NCBI GenBank assembly: GCA_949825025.1
Contig: OX463787.1
Location: forward strand, 20,381,608 to 20,445,607
Source of the DNA: Siphlonurus alternatus
Taxonomy: Eukaryota > Arthropoda > Insecta > Ephemeroptera > Siphlonuridae
Length of the DNA: 64,000 nt
Direction of reading: 5' to 3'
The notes beneath the pieces were generated by a model. It saw only the letters and a list, made by a program, of their open reading frames with translations. It was not told where the DNA came from and did no database searches. A program made the translations under genes and the position numbers. Below, one piece after another: positions 1 to 10,921 of this stretch. How positions within the stretch are numbered: the first letter of the stretch is position 1; every line of letters begins with the position of its first letter.

Positions 1-103
1 TTTCCTGGCCCCCAGTCAGTGAAGTTCAGTTTCTGTCCGTTGGTCCACCTCCACGTTCCTTCCTGCTGAGAATCAGATCCTCCCAGCCAGAAGCTGACCC
101 ACC
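1..103 (-). CDS. C-type lectin domain, partial exon (runs off the window)
   Basis: Read on the minus strand, a CTCCAG acceptor lies just above base 103 and the open frame then runs to base 1. Joined in phase to the exon at 3808-3937 it encodes a stretch starting GWVSFWLGGSDSQQEG, followed by a TWRW...NGQ...FTDW segment. This is the core of the long-loop region of a C-type lectin domain (the WIGG and W-x-W parts of the fold). The calcium/sugar-binding EPN or QPD motif and the last disulphide cysteines would be in the sequence before base 1, so sugar specificity cannot be read. The domain normally binds carbohydrate outside the cell. Domain identity is well supported; whether the gene is intact is unknown. 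Confidence 0.8.
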
Positions 104-893
104 CTGGAGACAGAGCAGACGTGTGAGGACCTGCAGCTAACTGTGTTCACTAGGGGGGGGGGGTCTAAAGAACAAATGCCTTTGCTTCATGTCATTGAAG
201 TTTAATAAAAATGCATAAGTTCTTATATGTTTGTAATTGTATTTACTTATTTCATATAAGCAACCGTGAAGTTTAAACTACTGTAACTATAACATTACAT
301 TAACAATAAAAATATAATCATTGTATTCAAATCAATTTAATTTAATTTTATATAATTCCACTCACGCAAAATTGATTACCTATATTTTAAAATTTATAAT
401 TCTTGGAAAAATAAAAAGAAACATAAATAACTAAAAAAAATTATTAATTGAGAATATTTTCATTGCAAAATTCTGAAACAAGCTATATCGCTAATTAGTG
501 TAACGTAACCATAGAATTACCAACGGAAAAGGGGGGGGGGGTGGAGGGAGTCAGGATGGCGCATAACTCTTTTAAAGCGGAAAAGTGTAAAAACCTTCTC
601 CAAAAAACCTAAAAAATTTGAATCCTTAATTAGCCACCCACCAATGTATATTTAATTTTCGCAAAAAAAAATTAAAGATAGGAACTTCAAGTTTAATTTT
701 ACATGGTATTTAAATATCGGGAAATTTTGGCCCCCACTCCCCTCAGTAAAGCGTGCAACCAGAAATGAGCTTAGAAATGTTTGGACTTATCTGAGGAAAG
801 CATTAGATTTACTAGTCACAGGTAATTTGATAGAAAATATCGATAATTAGGTATTTTTAGATCAGAAAGTTTATGGAGTATTGAAGTCAATTC
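104..893. other. Intron-like AT-rich sequence
   Basis: This lies between lectin exons on the minus strand. I see no coding exon here. Two short poly-G runs (about 152-161 and 529-541) stand out in AT-rich DNA. Confidence 0.5.
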
Positions 894-1170
894 TTTTTAT
901 TGCAGAAATGGATAGAGGGTGCAAAGTTATGCTACCCTGATTTTTTTCAGATTTTTTAGAGCCCGGGAAGTATTTTTAAAAAATTATTGAAAGTTCTTTT
1001 TGTGACGTCACGAGACGCCGCTCTTTAAGAAAAAGATAGGACTTGACGCCGCGTGACGTCACAAACACGACTTTCAAAATTTTTTTAAAAATACTTCCCG
1101 GGCTCTAAAAAATCTGAAAAAAATCAGGGTAGCATAACTTTTCACCCTCTATCCATTTCTGCAATAAAAA
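894..1170. repeat. Palindromic MITE, family P1 copy 1
   Basis: An almost perfect foldback. It opens with TTTTTATTGCAGAAATGG, followed by the pieces GAGGGTGCAAAG and AGAGCCCGGGAAG, and closes with the reverse complement of all of these. Each arm is about 130 bp. Each carries TGACGTCA near the centre, separated by a short CTTTAAGAAAAAGATAGGAC loop. It has no coding capacity. Related copies lie at 8497, 9050 and 9751. Confidence 0.85.
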
Positions 1171-1349
1171 AAATTGAGGACAATACTCCGTTGTACATCT
1201 TTGGACCTAATTTTAAATTATTTTTTTTTTGTTCAGGTACATCAATATTTACGAAATTTTTTTCTAATATTGTTGCCTTTTATTTTTTTTTATTTGTCTT
1301 AAAATTGTCAATATTTCTCCTTGCAAACATCATAATGCAAATTATGCTT

Positions 1350-1737
1350 AAGGTAGAGATAACGCCAAACAGCTGTTTGACGTAATCACCTTTGATTAAC
1401 ATGTAAACCTTAGCAAATTGACAAAAATTCTGAAATTTTTTTAAGAGGCAGATATTAGTGCCTAAAAGCCATAGAAAAAATTTCAAACCAATTTAACGAG
1501 CCGATTTTTTTTAATTAATTTTTTTAATTTTCAGCATAGGGCTTTCCCATGGAGAGCCCAACTAAAAATTAATTTAAAAAATTTGGCTCGTCAAATGCTT
1601 TTGAAACCTTTTCTACGGCTTTTAGGCACTAATATCTGTCTCTCAAAAAAATTTCAGAATTTTCGTCAATTTGCTAAGGTTTACATGTTAATCAAAGGGG
1701 ATTACGTCAAACAGCTGTTCGACGTTATCTCGACCTT
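1350..1737. repeat. Palindromic foldback repeat, family P2
   Basis: The left arm begins AAGGTAGAGATAACG and continues through CAAACAGCTGTTTGACGTAATC and TTAACATGTAAACCTTAGC. The right arm ends with the reverse complement (GTTATCTCGACCTT). Arms are about 180 bp around a short spacer. A diverged single arm is at 40074-40170. The small open frames inside are mirror images of the arms and are not genes. Confidence 0.8.
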
Positions 1738-2532
1738 AAACAAGGAAAGTTGTAAAGTCATAATTTTTCCATTATGAAGTATTATGCTATTAACTCTATT
1801 TTAGACATTGCTCTAGCAATACAATGCATAATATATTTTTCGACATTTAAATATTTAAATATTGTATTAACTTTTATAGTACTGATATGTAAATTGCCAT
1901 AGAAGAATACCATATTATTATAAGATAGATGCAACATTACCAGGATAATATATACAACATTTAGGGTGTCCGTTTTACCTATCAGATGTGATTCATTTTA
2001 AAATTTAAAAAAGCAACCTGTATTATTAAACATTGAGCAACTTAATATTTCCGATATTAGTTCAAAATATTTAGAGCTTTTAACTAGCTTCACACCAGAT
2101 AGCGGTTCAAATCGTGCTTTTGTGTCGTTTAATCTGTTACATAACATGAAATTTGAACTATTTAACTGTAAAGTAACACGCCCAATATTAAAAAAAAATC
2201 CTCACACGACAATTATGAAATGAAAATGTTCTTCTCTACATCTTCTCTCAGTATAGCTAAAATATCAAGTATACAAATACGAGCTAGTTATTTATGTTTT
2301 GAATTTTTTAAGTTGACTTAATAAATTTAAAATGGATGTTTGATTTTGTCATGTTAAAGTAGTCAACTTAAAAAATTCATAACTCTATCCCGGGTCGCAT
2401 TTGAATACCAGGTATCGAATACCTGATAATTTAGCTACTGATAATAGATATACAGTACAGGTGAACCCTTTAAATTTTTTTCATAACTTTCATGTGAGGT
2501 ATTTTTTTTTAACATTGACAGTGTTACCTTTC
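1738..2532. other. No gene seen
   Basis: AT-rich intronic sequence. A short inverted pair around 2300-2380 (AAGTTGACT...AGTCAACTT) is probably another small repeat. Confidence 0.4.
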
Positions 2533-3244
2533 TCTTAAAAGCCCCAAGACCATTTCACAGTATTAAGTCCACAGTTAGTATTGCCTCAGTATGATACGGC
2601 TGCATAAAAAAATTTGTTCCAGCAGCAATAATATCAGAGATAATAGCCGATGAAAAGGCACCTGTGACGTCACTTGTAGCCATTCTGCGGCGACAGCATT
2701 GGGAAATTCCTGCAATAGATAGGTTCACTCTAATTGCAACCAAGGACATAATTTTGATTCTGGAATGTTAGAATTTTACCAGGACAGTCTTCATAGTATT
2801 TGTCAAATATCCTGAAAGAATCTTGTTGCTGACATTCACATAGACTGACTTATTGCAGTAGCAAAGAGAGAAAACTGTTGTATAGGAAAACAATGTTAAA
2901 TTCTTGGCTTATATTGCTACTGCAATAAGTCAATCTGTGTGAACGTTAACAACAAAATTCTTTGAAGATATTTGAAAAATACTATCAAGACTGCCCTGGT
3001 AAAATTTCAACATTCCAGAATTAAAATTATGTCCGTGGTTGAAGCTACAGTTAACCTATCTTTTGCAGGGATTTCCCTATACCGTCGCTACAGAATGGGT
3101 ACAAATGACGTCACAGGTGCCGTTTCATCGGCTATTATCTGTGATATTATTGCTGATGGAACAATTTTTTTTATGCAGCTGTATCATACTGAGGCAATAC
3201 TAACTGTGGACTTAATACTGTGAAATGGTCATAGGGCCTTTAAG
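2533..3244. repeat. Foldback repeat, family P3, arms about 330 bp
   Basis: The left arm runs TCTTAAAAGCCCCAAGACC onward, and the right arm ends GGTCATAGGGCCTTTAAG. Both arms contain a GACGTCAC site and the string ATTGCCTCAGTATGATAC or its complement. The centre (about 2840-2940) carries inner inverted copies of ACTTATTGCAGTAGCAA. A single right-arm copy lies at 12118-12512. The two mirrored short open frames are products of the palindrome. Confidence 0.8.
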
Positions 3245-3314
3245 CAAAACAAATAAGTGTTGTTTAAAACAAAAGGATTTTATTTTGTGTAAAAAATTAA
3301 AATTGGATATACAT

Positions 3315-3458
3315 ATTGGGCGCGATTCACGAAACAGTTAGCCAGGTTTCTAACCACGTTTAACTAGGTGGTTTAACACGTAAAACAGGTATAGTTAAAA
3401 GTGGTTAATCTAATCGTGGTTAGAAAACTGGTTAACTGGTTCGTGAATCGCACCCAAT
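3315..3458. repeat. Short TIR MITE
   Basis: About 144 bp bounded by ATTGGGCGCGATTCACGAA and its near-complement TTCGTGAATCGCACCCAAT. Inside are inverted GGTTAGAAA/TTTCTAACC and GTGGTTTAAC-like words. It is non-coding and of non-autonomous DNA-transposon type; the superfamily is not assigned. Confidence 0.75.
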
Positions 3459-3807
3459 ATTTAAAAAAAAATACTTACATAGAAATTTAAATAAAATATA
3501 TATATTTACTGAAGCTTTGGTTTTATGAGCATAAACATAGTTACGTTTGATTTTGTCTATTACTTACAACATTCTCTATGCAAAATTATTCTGTGACCTT
3601 GATGTTCACTGAACCCGAAAAAAAATGTATTGTTAAATATTTTAATTATATTATAACAAATGTTGATACATGAAATATAAAAATTTATTAATAACTGTTA
3701 ACGTTTTTTGATACTCATGAGTAGAGTAGTTTACTTAATACTGATATCAATATAAATGACAAAAAAAATATTGATCAGCAATCCACCACCTGCAAGGTTA
3801 TACTCAC

Positions 3808-3937
3808 CCTGCCAGTCTTCAGGGATCTTCCCATTGATGTACTTCCAAATCAAGTTGTTCTCCTCCTCAGTCTCGATGCTGGCCAGCTGCAGACCGTGTG
3901 ACCGACAGAACTGCTGGGCTGACGTCCAGTTTAGCCT
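3808..3937 (-). CDS. C-type lectin domain, internal exon
   Basis: The minus-strand exon lies between an ACACAG acceptor and a GTGAGT donor. Its 130 bp encode 43 codons plus one base. The translation begins RLNWTSAQQFCRSHGLQLAS, followed by IETEEENNLIW and YINGKIPEDW. This is the classic W-x(2)-A-x(2)-FC-x(3)-G-x-LASI segment of a C-type lectin fold, covering helix 1, strand 2 and helix 2. It joins in frame to the exon at 5795-5859 on one side and to 1-103 on the other, where the split Gly codon matches. The fold binds carbohydrate in secreted or membrane-anchored proteins. No frameshift or stop is seen. Confidence 0.88.
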
Positions 3938-5220
3938 CTGTGTACATTAGAACGGTGGGTTAGAATGTGACAACTTTATTGACAAAAAAGAGGACGGATG
4001 CCTCACGGTTGAGAAGTGGTTAATATTTTAACAGCCACAACTTTACATGCAAACCGGGATTTAGTCCGTATACGTGGAAATATGTACTTCCTGACGATAC
4101 ACGTAATTTGAAGTTCCAAAGGTTGCATTTTCCACCTAAGATTTACTTTTTCTTTTGCCTCAGCTGTCTCAATGCAAGTTGTGAAAAATTCTATTACTAG
4201 TATATTCAAGTTCAAAAGTTATAGAATTAGCAGCGGTTACGTAAATGGAACATTCAATGCAGTAAATCTGCAGTGGGTATTGTTCGTTGCAGCTTACAAT
4301 TTTACTTAAATTTACACCTTTTCAAAGACGTTTTTTTGATAATGGTTTTTAAATATATTTATATTTTAATCGTTACACAATCAAAACACAAGAATTAGCT
4401 GCAGGCAGATAAGCAGGAAGCAGACGCTTAATTTGTATATTTTTTTTTATTTAAAAATTGGAATACACGCCTGAGTTAGATAGGAGAAAGGGTATTAGGC
4501 TATAACTCAAGTGAAAATTATTTCTAGGGCACGAAACTTGTGGTGGTGACCTAGTCAAGGACTATTTATTTCGTGAGAATTAAAGTATTTACATTTGGTC
4601 ATTTCCACCATCTGCAGAGGTTAAAGTGTGAAAAATCAAATATTGTTCAATAGTACTGAAAACTAAGATTTGGGAGTAAAAAATTATTTATATTATGAAA
4701 ATGCATTTTTAATTGGTGTAACAACCCTATTTTATCCCCAAACTACCCCAAGGTTTTTCATTTTTTATTTTAAATATTTTTTCATTTTCAGAGCATTATT
4801 TCTCAAATTTATATATTTGAAAATGTAACAATCTGAGTAGGAGGTTGCTAATAGTGTTGTCTCACCCCTCATTCTGAAATATGTTTTATATGGTTTCTAA
4901 TATTTTGAACATGAAAAAAATGAATGTAACATTTAAAAATTTTTAGAATTTAAAATTTATAATTGTAGGGTAGTTTAGGGATGCAGTATGATAGTTACAA
5001 GTTTTAAAAATGCGCTATTATTTTTTGAAAATACAAAAATACACTATCATATTAAAAAAAAAAAATACTCCCCCCCCAAGTCTCAGTTTTTCGAATTTCT
5101 TAACAATATTATATTTTTTTTTAGTTTCAAATCCACAATCATGCAGGGGTTGAAGTTGAAAGTTAGTGAACATTTTCTCTCGAAACGTGTAGCCCTTGAC
5201 TACGCCAACACTTGAAGGTA
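3938..5220. other. Intron between lectin exons; no gene seen
   Basis: AT-rich sequence with homopolymer runs. I see no further lectin exon. Confidence 0.4.
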
Positions 5221-5474
<254 letters not shown>

Positions 5475-5480
5475 TTTTAA

Positions 5481-5604
<124 letters not shown>

Positions 5605-5794
5605 CAAAAATTTTTCATGAAGCAATAGAAATTCACAGAAGAGGAAATCAACTGGCAACGTATTGAACTAGAGTTGTTATATTAAAACATAATACTTTTT
5701 ATAAGAAGCCCTAATTAAAAAATGAAGAAAAGCACAACATCATCATTTAAATACTATACAAACGTTACGTTAAAATGATATAAATGATATTTAC

Positions 5795-5859
5795 CTTCCT
5801 CCTCTCAGACTCGAAGTAGTAATATTTATCTCCGAGTCTCGTCATGTTGAGGGCACCAA
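5795..5859 (-). CDS. C-type lectin domain, N-terminal exon
   Basis: The minus-strand exon of 65 bp lies between a TGTCTTCAG acceptor and a GTAAAT donor. It supplies two bases of a split codon and then 21 codons, translating GALNMTRLGDKYYYFES and then ERRK. The LGDKYYYF segment is the standard first beta strand of a C-type lectin domain, with the Y-Y-F pattern of arthropod secreted lectins. Phase matches the next exon (3808-3937). It also matches the possible donor at the end of the protease-homologue gene at 13105. I found no separate signal-peptide exon between 5860 and 13090, but one could be missed by eye. Confidence 0.82.
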
Positions 5860-6029
5860 CTGAAGACACATTACTTTCATTGTTTTATTTTCGCAGACAG
5901 TTTTAACTCAAATATATGACCTCATCTTATACTTAATTATTTGTGCTGGTATATTTTAAAATAACTTTTGCATTTAATTCATTGATTAAATTATTGCCTC
6001 GTACTCTACAATCACTAGCAGAAAAAATG

Positions 6030-7996
6030 AACCAACAATGGCCTTTTTTGTCATCGTGCAATGAATACCAGCAAATTAGCAAATGCAAAAAATAAATCAA
6101 AAGAAATGTGGAAAATAATTATTCAAATTTCAAATTACAAAGGAAAAAAGAATTCAGATATTACTGAAATGTACACTGATGAGCATAAAACAACACATAC
6201 TTCAAATAAGCATAAAATAGCAAATATTTTAAATAATTTTTTTATAAATGCACCTAAAATTGTTCATTCTAATATAAACGGTTCAAATTCTCAAAAGAAT
6301 TCAAAATTCATAAAACCAATAATAAATAATAAAGACACTTTTTTCCTTTCTCCAGTCTCTCCAAGTGAATTAAAGAAATTAATTTATAATCTATCAGATT
6401 CGAATGCAAATGATGTAAATTATATGTCTCCTAATTTATTTAAAAAATTTGCACATGAGCTTGCTATACCTCTGTCTCAAATAATTAATGATTGTTTTTC
6501 AAAAGGATATTTTCCATCTGAGCTTAAAATCAGTAAAATAATACCAATATTTAAAAATGGGGATAAAAAAGACCCAAATAATTACAGACCTATAGCAATT
6601 CTCCCAGTAATATCTAAAATATTTGAACGGGCAATTATTAATAGACTCGTTAAATTTTTTAAACAAAGTAATACTTTTAATAAAACCCAGCACGGGTTTG
6701 TTCGTGATAAGTCAACAATTACAGCTCTCTTTGAGTTTGTAGAAAAAACCCTTAAATGTCTGGATCATAAAAAAAATGTTTTTGGTCTCTTTCTGGATTT
6801 GTCAAAAGCTTTTGATTGTGTTGACCATGTTATATTGTTAAGTAAACTTGAAAAATATGGTATACGAGGTATTGCACTGCAATTATTAAAAAGTTTTTTG
6901 TCAGATCGACAACAATATGTCTCACTAAATTCCAATAATGGTGAAGTAAAATCAGAATTATTATATAGTTCTATTGGTTTTGGACAGGGTACAATTTTGG
7001 GTCCCCTTTTGTTCATTTTATATGTCAATGATTTAATTATTTATAATGATAATATTGATGTAGTACAGTTTGCCGATGATACGAGTTTCAAAATTAGTAA
7101 CTCAAACTCTAACGAACTTATTCAAATTACAAATGACCTCATATTGGAGGTAAATTCCTGGTTTGAGTCCAACAAGTTGAAACTTAATGCATCCAAAACT
7201 AATTTAATCAATTTTCAATTAATAGATAATAATAATAATTTGCAAAATGAAATCAAATGTGGGGACGAGTTCATACAATTTACAGACCAAACAAAATTAC
7301 TTGGTGTTGTAATAGATGAAAATCTGAAATGGAACCACCATATAAATCAGTTGTGTGCAAAATTGTCTCGAGCTCTTTTTTCTATAAGACGTCTCAGGGA
7401 TTCCATAGATATGTCAATGTTAAAAAATGTATATTACGCATATTTTCACTCGATTTTATCTTATGGAATCGAAATATGGGGTCATACTAATCAATGTCTA
7501 ATGTCGCGTGTGTTTAAGCTGCAAAAAAGCGGTATTAGAATATTAGCTGGTGTCCCTGCGGGGACAAGTTGTAAAGAAATATTCAAGGATTTAGACATTT
7601 TACATGTTCCTGCACTGTACATTTCAAGGGTATTGATCTTTGTGAAAAAAAGTCAACATTATTTTGCTCATTGTAAGCTTACTCATATGTATAACACAAG
7701 GCACAAAAATATGTTAGCCCTTGAATATCATAGAACGTCTGCTTACGAGAAAGGTCTCCTGTACTCAGCCCAATTGTTTTATAATGGTTTACCTGAAGAT
7801 ATTAAAAGTGAAGAAAATATTTTTACATACAAGAAGAAAGTGAAGTGTTACTTGTTTTTAAGGAATGTGTATATGATTGACGATTTTTTCAAGAAAGACA
7901 GAATATTTATTAAAATTGTAAAGTGCTTTGTAATTAATGATGTATTGTTGACTTGTCTTTAAGAAAGATTAAAAAATTGAATTGAATTGAATTAAA
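6030..7996 (+). mobile_element. 5'-truncated jockey/CR1-group non-LTR retrotransposon
   Basis: The element holds an RT reading frame and ends in a pentanucleotide tail of TTGAA repeats (about 7974-7990). ORF1 and the apurinic-type endonuclease domain are absent, so this is a typical 5'-truncated insertion. It lies upstream of the lectin exon at 5795, on the opposite strand. Confidence 0.8.
6061..7962 (+). CDS. Reverse transcriptase (ORF2 fragment) of a jockey/CR1-group retrotransposon
   Basis: An uninterrupted 633-codon frame. It copies element RNA into DNA by target-primed reverse transcription. Motifs in order are SKIIPIFKNGDKKDPNNYRP (RT blocks 1-2), QHGFVRDKST, FLDLSKAFDCVDH (motif A, Asp about residue 246), GFGQGTILGPLLF (motif B) and QFADDT (motif C, Asp-Asp about residues 339-340). 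A thumb and C-terminal region with a LSYGIEIWG block follows. Motif B has GFGQGT where GVPQGS is usual. The endonuclease domain that precedes RT in this group is missing, so the first Met is only the first one inside the truncated frame. The absence of stops suggests a recent insertion, but autonomy is lost. Confidence 0.85.
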   Translation: MNTSKLANAKNKSKEMWKIIIQISNYKGKKNSDITEMYTDEHKTTHTSNKHKIANILNNFFINAPKIVHSNINGSNSQKNSKFIKPIINNKDTFFLSPVSPSELKKLIYNLSDSNANDVNYMSPNLFKKFAHELAIPLSQIINDCFSKGYFPSELKISKIIPIFKNGDKKDPNNYRPIAILPVISKIFERAIINRLVKFFKQSNTFNKTQHGFVRDKSTITALFEFVEKTLKCLDHKKNVFGLFLDLSKAFDCVDHVILLSKLEKYGIRGIALQLLKSFLSDRQQYVSLNSNNGEVKSELLYSSIGFGQGTILGPLLFILYVNDLIIYNDNIDVVQFADDTSFKISNSNSNELIQITNDLILEVNSWFESNKLKLNASKTNLINFQLIDNNNNLQNEIKCGDEFIQFTDQTKLLGVVIDENLKWNHHINQLCAKLSRALFSIRRLRDSIDMSMLKNVYYAYFHSILSYGIEIWGHTNQCLMSRVFKLQKSGIRILAGVPAGTSCKEIFKDLDILHVPALYISRVLIFVKKSQHYFAHCKLTHMYNTRHKNMLALEYHRTSAYEKGLLYSAQLFYNGLPEDIKSEENIFTYKKKVKCYLFLRNVYMIDDFFKKDRIFIKIVKCFVINDVLLTCL

Positions 7997-8226
7997 TACA
8001 AAGTATAATTTCCTTACTTCTAGCTTATCACAGCTCTCTATGTATTTTCGTTCCATCAACGATGCCGATTGATTGGTGAGTGGGCGGGTCAGTGAGCAAA
8101 CTCTTAGAGAGCAGTAATTGGCATGAAGGTGGAAATTGAAGCTTTGGATGTGACAACAAAGGACCATTATTGGTCAATTTTACCTTCAGTTGACTGTACA
8201 GTTGACACTAAACTTTTAGATGCTGA

Positions 8227-8474
8227 ATTGGTTTCAGTACTTTATGTCAGTACAAAACTGTTCCAATTTCTTCTTACATCCAGCCCTTTTAACCAATTAA
8301 ACCCTTAATCCAAGTTCAATTTTCGTACTGAAAAAAGTGTCAATTTTTGATTCTGTATTTTATTCCGTTTTTACTAAAAATTTGTACTTGGATTAAGTGT
8401 TTTATAGGTAAAAAATCCTGGATGTGAGACAAATTTGGAACAAATTTTTACTGACCTAAGTCCTGAAACCAATA
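8227..8474. repeat. Foldback MITE
   Basis: The left arm contains TTGGTTTCAGTAC, GTTCCAATTT, ACATCCAG and TTAATCCAAGT. The right arm carries the complements ACTTGGATTAA, CTGGATGTGAG, TTTGGAAC and TCCTGAAACC. Arms are about 110 bp. It ends close to the next MITE at 8497. Confidence 0.7.
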
Positions 8475-8496
8475 GAGAACCGTCACTACCGACATC

Positions 8497-8783
8497 AAAA
8501 TTTTTTATTGCAGAAATGGATTGAGGGTGCAAAGTTATGCTACTCTGATTTTTTCAGATTTTTTAGAGCCCGGCAATTATTTTTTAAAAATTATTGAAAG
8601 TACAGAAAAAGTGCCGCCTCTTGCCGCCTCTCTTAATAAATGATAGGACCCAAAAGGACGTGGGTTCGAACCAGATCTCGCCAAAACTTTCTAGCAATAC
8701 TTCCCGGTCCCTACAAAATCTGAAAAAAATCAGGGTAGCATAGCTTTGCACCCTCTCTCCATTTCTTCAATAAAAAATTTTGA
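8497..8783. repeat. Palindromic MITE, family P1 copy 2, with altered core
   Basis: Ends are CAAAATTTTTTATTGCAG and its complement. The outer arms match the 894-1170 copy, but the core is different. It lacks the TGACGTCA pair and contains GTGGGTTCGAACC, which resembles a tRNA T-arm / pol III box B. Confidence 0.75.
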
Positions 8784-9049
8784 GGTCAGTTCTACATTCA
8801 GCATCCAAAAGTTTAGAGTGTTCTTAAATTTAAAAATTGGAAAGTTGTAATACATACGTAAGATAGGAAAAACGGTTTTAGGCTTATAGTTCAGATAGTA
8901 ATTATATTTTAAGGAGCAAAACTTATCAAATCAGATTTTAAAGTAGTCAGGGGCTACTCATTTCAAGAGAATTTGTTAAAGTTTAGACATTTTCACACAC
9001 TACAGTGGTAAAATTGTTTTAAAATTTAGTATGGAGTATTGACCTATTA

Positions 9050-9330
9050 TTTTTTTATTACAGAAATATATAGAGGGTGCAAAGTTATGCTACCATGATT
9101 TTTTCAGATTTTTTAGAGCCCGGGAACTATTTTTAAAAAAATATTGAAAGTTATTTTTGTGACGTCAATAGACGCAGCTCTTTAAGAAAAAGATATGACT
9201 TGTCGCCACGTGACGTCACAAAAAGGACTTTCAATATTTTTTTAAAAATACTTCACGGGCTCTAAAAAATCTGAAAAAAATCAGGGTAGCATAACTTTGC
9301 ACGCTCTATCCATTTCTGCAATAAAAAAAT
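9050..9330. repeat. Palindromic MITE, family P1 copy 3
   Basis: Same outer arms as 894-1170, with GACGTCA sites flanking a CTTTAAGAAAAAGATATGAC loop. It is slightly diverged (TATATAGAGGG at one end and ACGCTCTATCC at the other). Confidence 0.82.
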
Positions 9331-9750
9331 TGAGGACGATACTTCATTGTTTAAATATTCAAACATATGAGACTAAGGGGGAAATATAATTTATACAATG
9401 ATAATATGATAACTTATTTTTAATAGGTGTCACTAATACTCTTCATTCCTAAACTACCCTTAAATTATTAACATTTAATTATAAAAAAAATATTTGTCAG
9501 ATTCATGTTTTCCATGATCAAATATTATTGTAAAAATTAAAAAAAAAACTCTCAGAATTAGGGATGAAAATACTTTACCAAAAACCTCTTACATAGTCTC
9601 AATTCTTACATTTTAAAATGAAATATTGAAAACTTCTGGGTGGTTTAAGGATAAAATAGGGATTAGTTACAGTTTTTAGAAATACAACTTAAGATTGTAA
9701 ATATTTTTTTACTTTCAAGTTTCAGTTCTTAAATTGGACTATAAACAATA

Positions 9751-10042
9751 ATTTTTTTATTGCAGAAATAGATAAAGATTAAAAATTTCTGCTACCCTGA
9801 TTTTTTTCAGATTTTTTACAGACTTGAAAATTATTTTTAAACGTTTAATTAATATCCTTTTTGTGATGTTGCGAGGCGCTTCTCTTTAAGAAAAGAAGAG
9901 AACGTGCTGCCATGTGACGTTACATAAAGGACTTTCAATGTTGTTTAAAAATAGGTCCAGGTCTGTAAAAAATATAAAATAAAATCAGAGTAACCTAACT
10001 GTGCAGCTTCGCACCCTGCTTTTATTTTTGCAATAAGAAAAA
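9751..10042. repeat. Palindromic MITE, family P1 copy 4 (diverged)
   Basis: Ends are TTTTTATTGCAGAAAT and its degenerate complement. The core has GTGATGTTGCGAGGCG and TGTGACGTTACATAAAGG, eroded versions of the paired GACGTCA sites. Confidence 0.65.
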
Positions 10043-10129
10043 TTTAGATTTTATATCGATAATATATTTTTCAACAAAATTTGATTTTTACCAATTTGAG
10101 CCCATGCAAGCATAGTGGCTCTATTTACT

Positions 10130-10260
10130 ATGGTGATGTCACGTACGCCTATTTTCAAATTTCGTGCTTTTACTGTTCCACTTTTTATCCAATCACCTTT
10201 CGTAATTGCTGTCACGTGACAAAAGTTACGCACTCTGATTGGCCGAGCCTTATACATGGG
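10130..10260. promoter_or_regulatory. CCAAT / CACGTG / ATTGG cluster, possible regulatory block
   Basis: Within about 65 bp there is ATCCAATCAC, then GTCACGTGAC, then TGATTGGC, a roughly symmetric arrangement of inverted CCAAT boxes around an E-box palindrome. No gene start is identified next to it, and it may simply be part of another repeat. Confidence 0.25.
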
Positions 10261-10626
10261 TCTTTACCGTGTCACTTCCCCTCCTAGGTCTTTAGCTTCC
10301 CTGCATGCAAGGTGTGGAGGATCAAGATAACTGAACTTATGTTTTCTAATTTTCTCACAAATTGAGAAGCACTTTTCAAGTTTAACGCCCGATGTTAAGT
10401 TTTGTACCCAAGAATTGATCTGCAATTGAGTCATAGGACAAAACTATTTCTCCTATCCAACTCATGCATTCTAATATTAGCTTTTAAGAACTGTAAGTAA
10501 GAATTTTAAAAACTGTTTGTAACATTTCTTATACTTTCATGGAATCATCCCCTTTCCTCTAACTATTACAATCAGAATAATAAGTTATCCCATATAGATA
10601 TATGACAATGAGATACTAGAATGCTA

Positions 10627-10921
10627 GAATGTGAAAAATTTTAGTGGCTCAATTGAAAGAAGGGGTAAAATTATGGTACTGTAAATTTTTCAAAATCTTC
10701 TGAGTCCAGAAAATTATTTAAAAAAATATTGAAATCTATTTTGATGACGTCATGGGTGGAACTCTTTAAAAAAAGAATAAGGCAGTGCCACCCGTGACGT
10801 CACAAATTAGACTCTAATTTTTTTTTTTAAAATATTCCCGGTCTCAGAAAAATCTGATAAAATTCACAGTACCAAATTTTTTCCCCTTCTTTTGATTAAG
10901 CCACTAAAATTGTCACATTCT
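10627..10921. repeat. Palindromic MITE, family P4 (related to P1)
   Basis: The left end GAATGTGAAAAATTTTAGTGGC mirrors GCCACTAAAATTGTCACATTC at the right end. The core has GATGACGTCAT and CGTGACGTCACA around an ACTCTTTAAAAAAAGAATAAGG loop. The layout is that of P1, but the terminal sequences differ. Confidence 0.8.

Noticed and set aside
2555..3223. Paired short proteins sharing NLSFAGIS-like segments on opposite strands
   Set aside because: Mirror translations of the P3 foldback arms.
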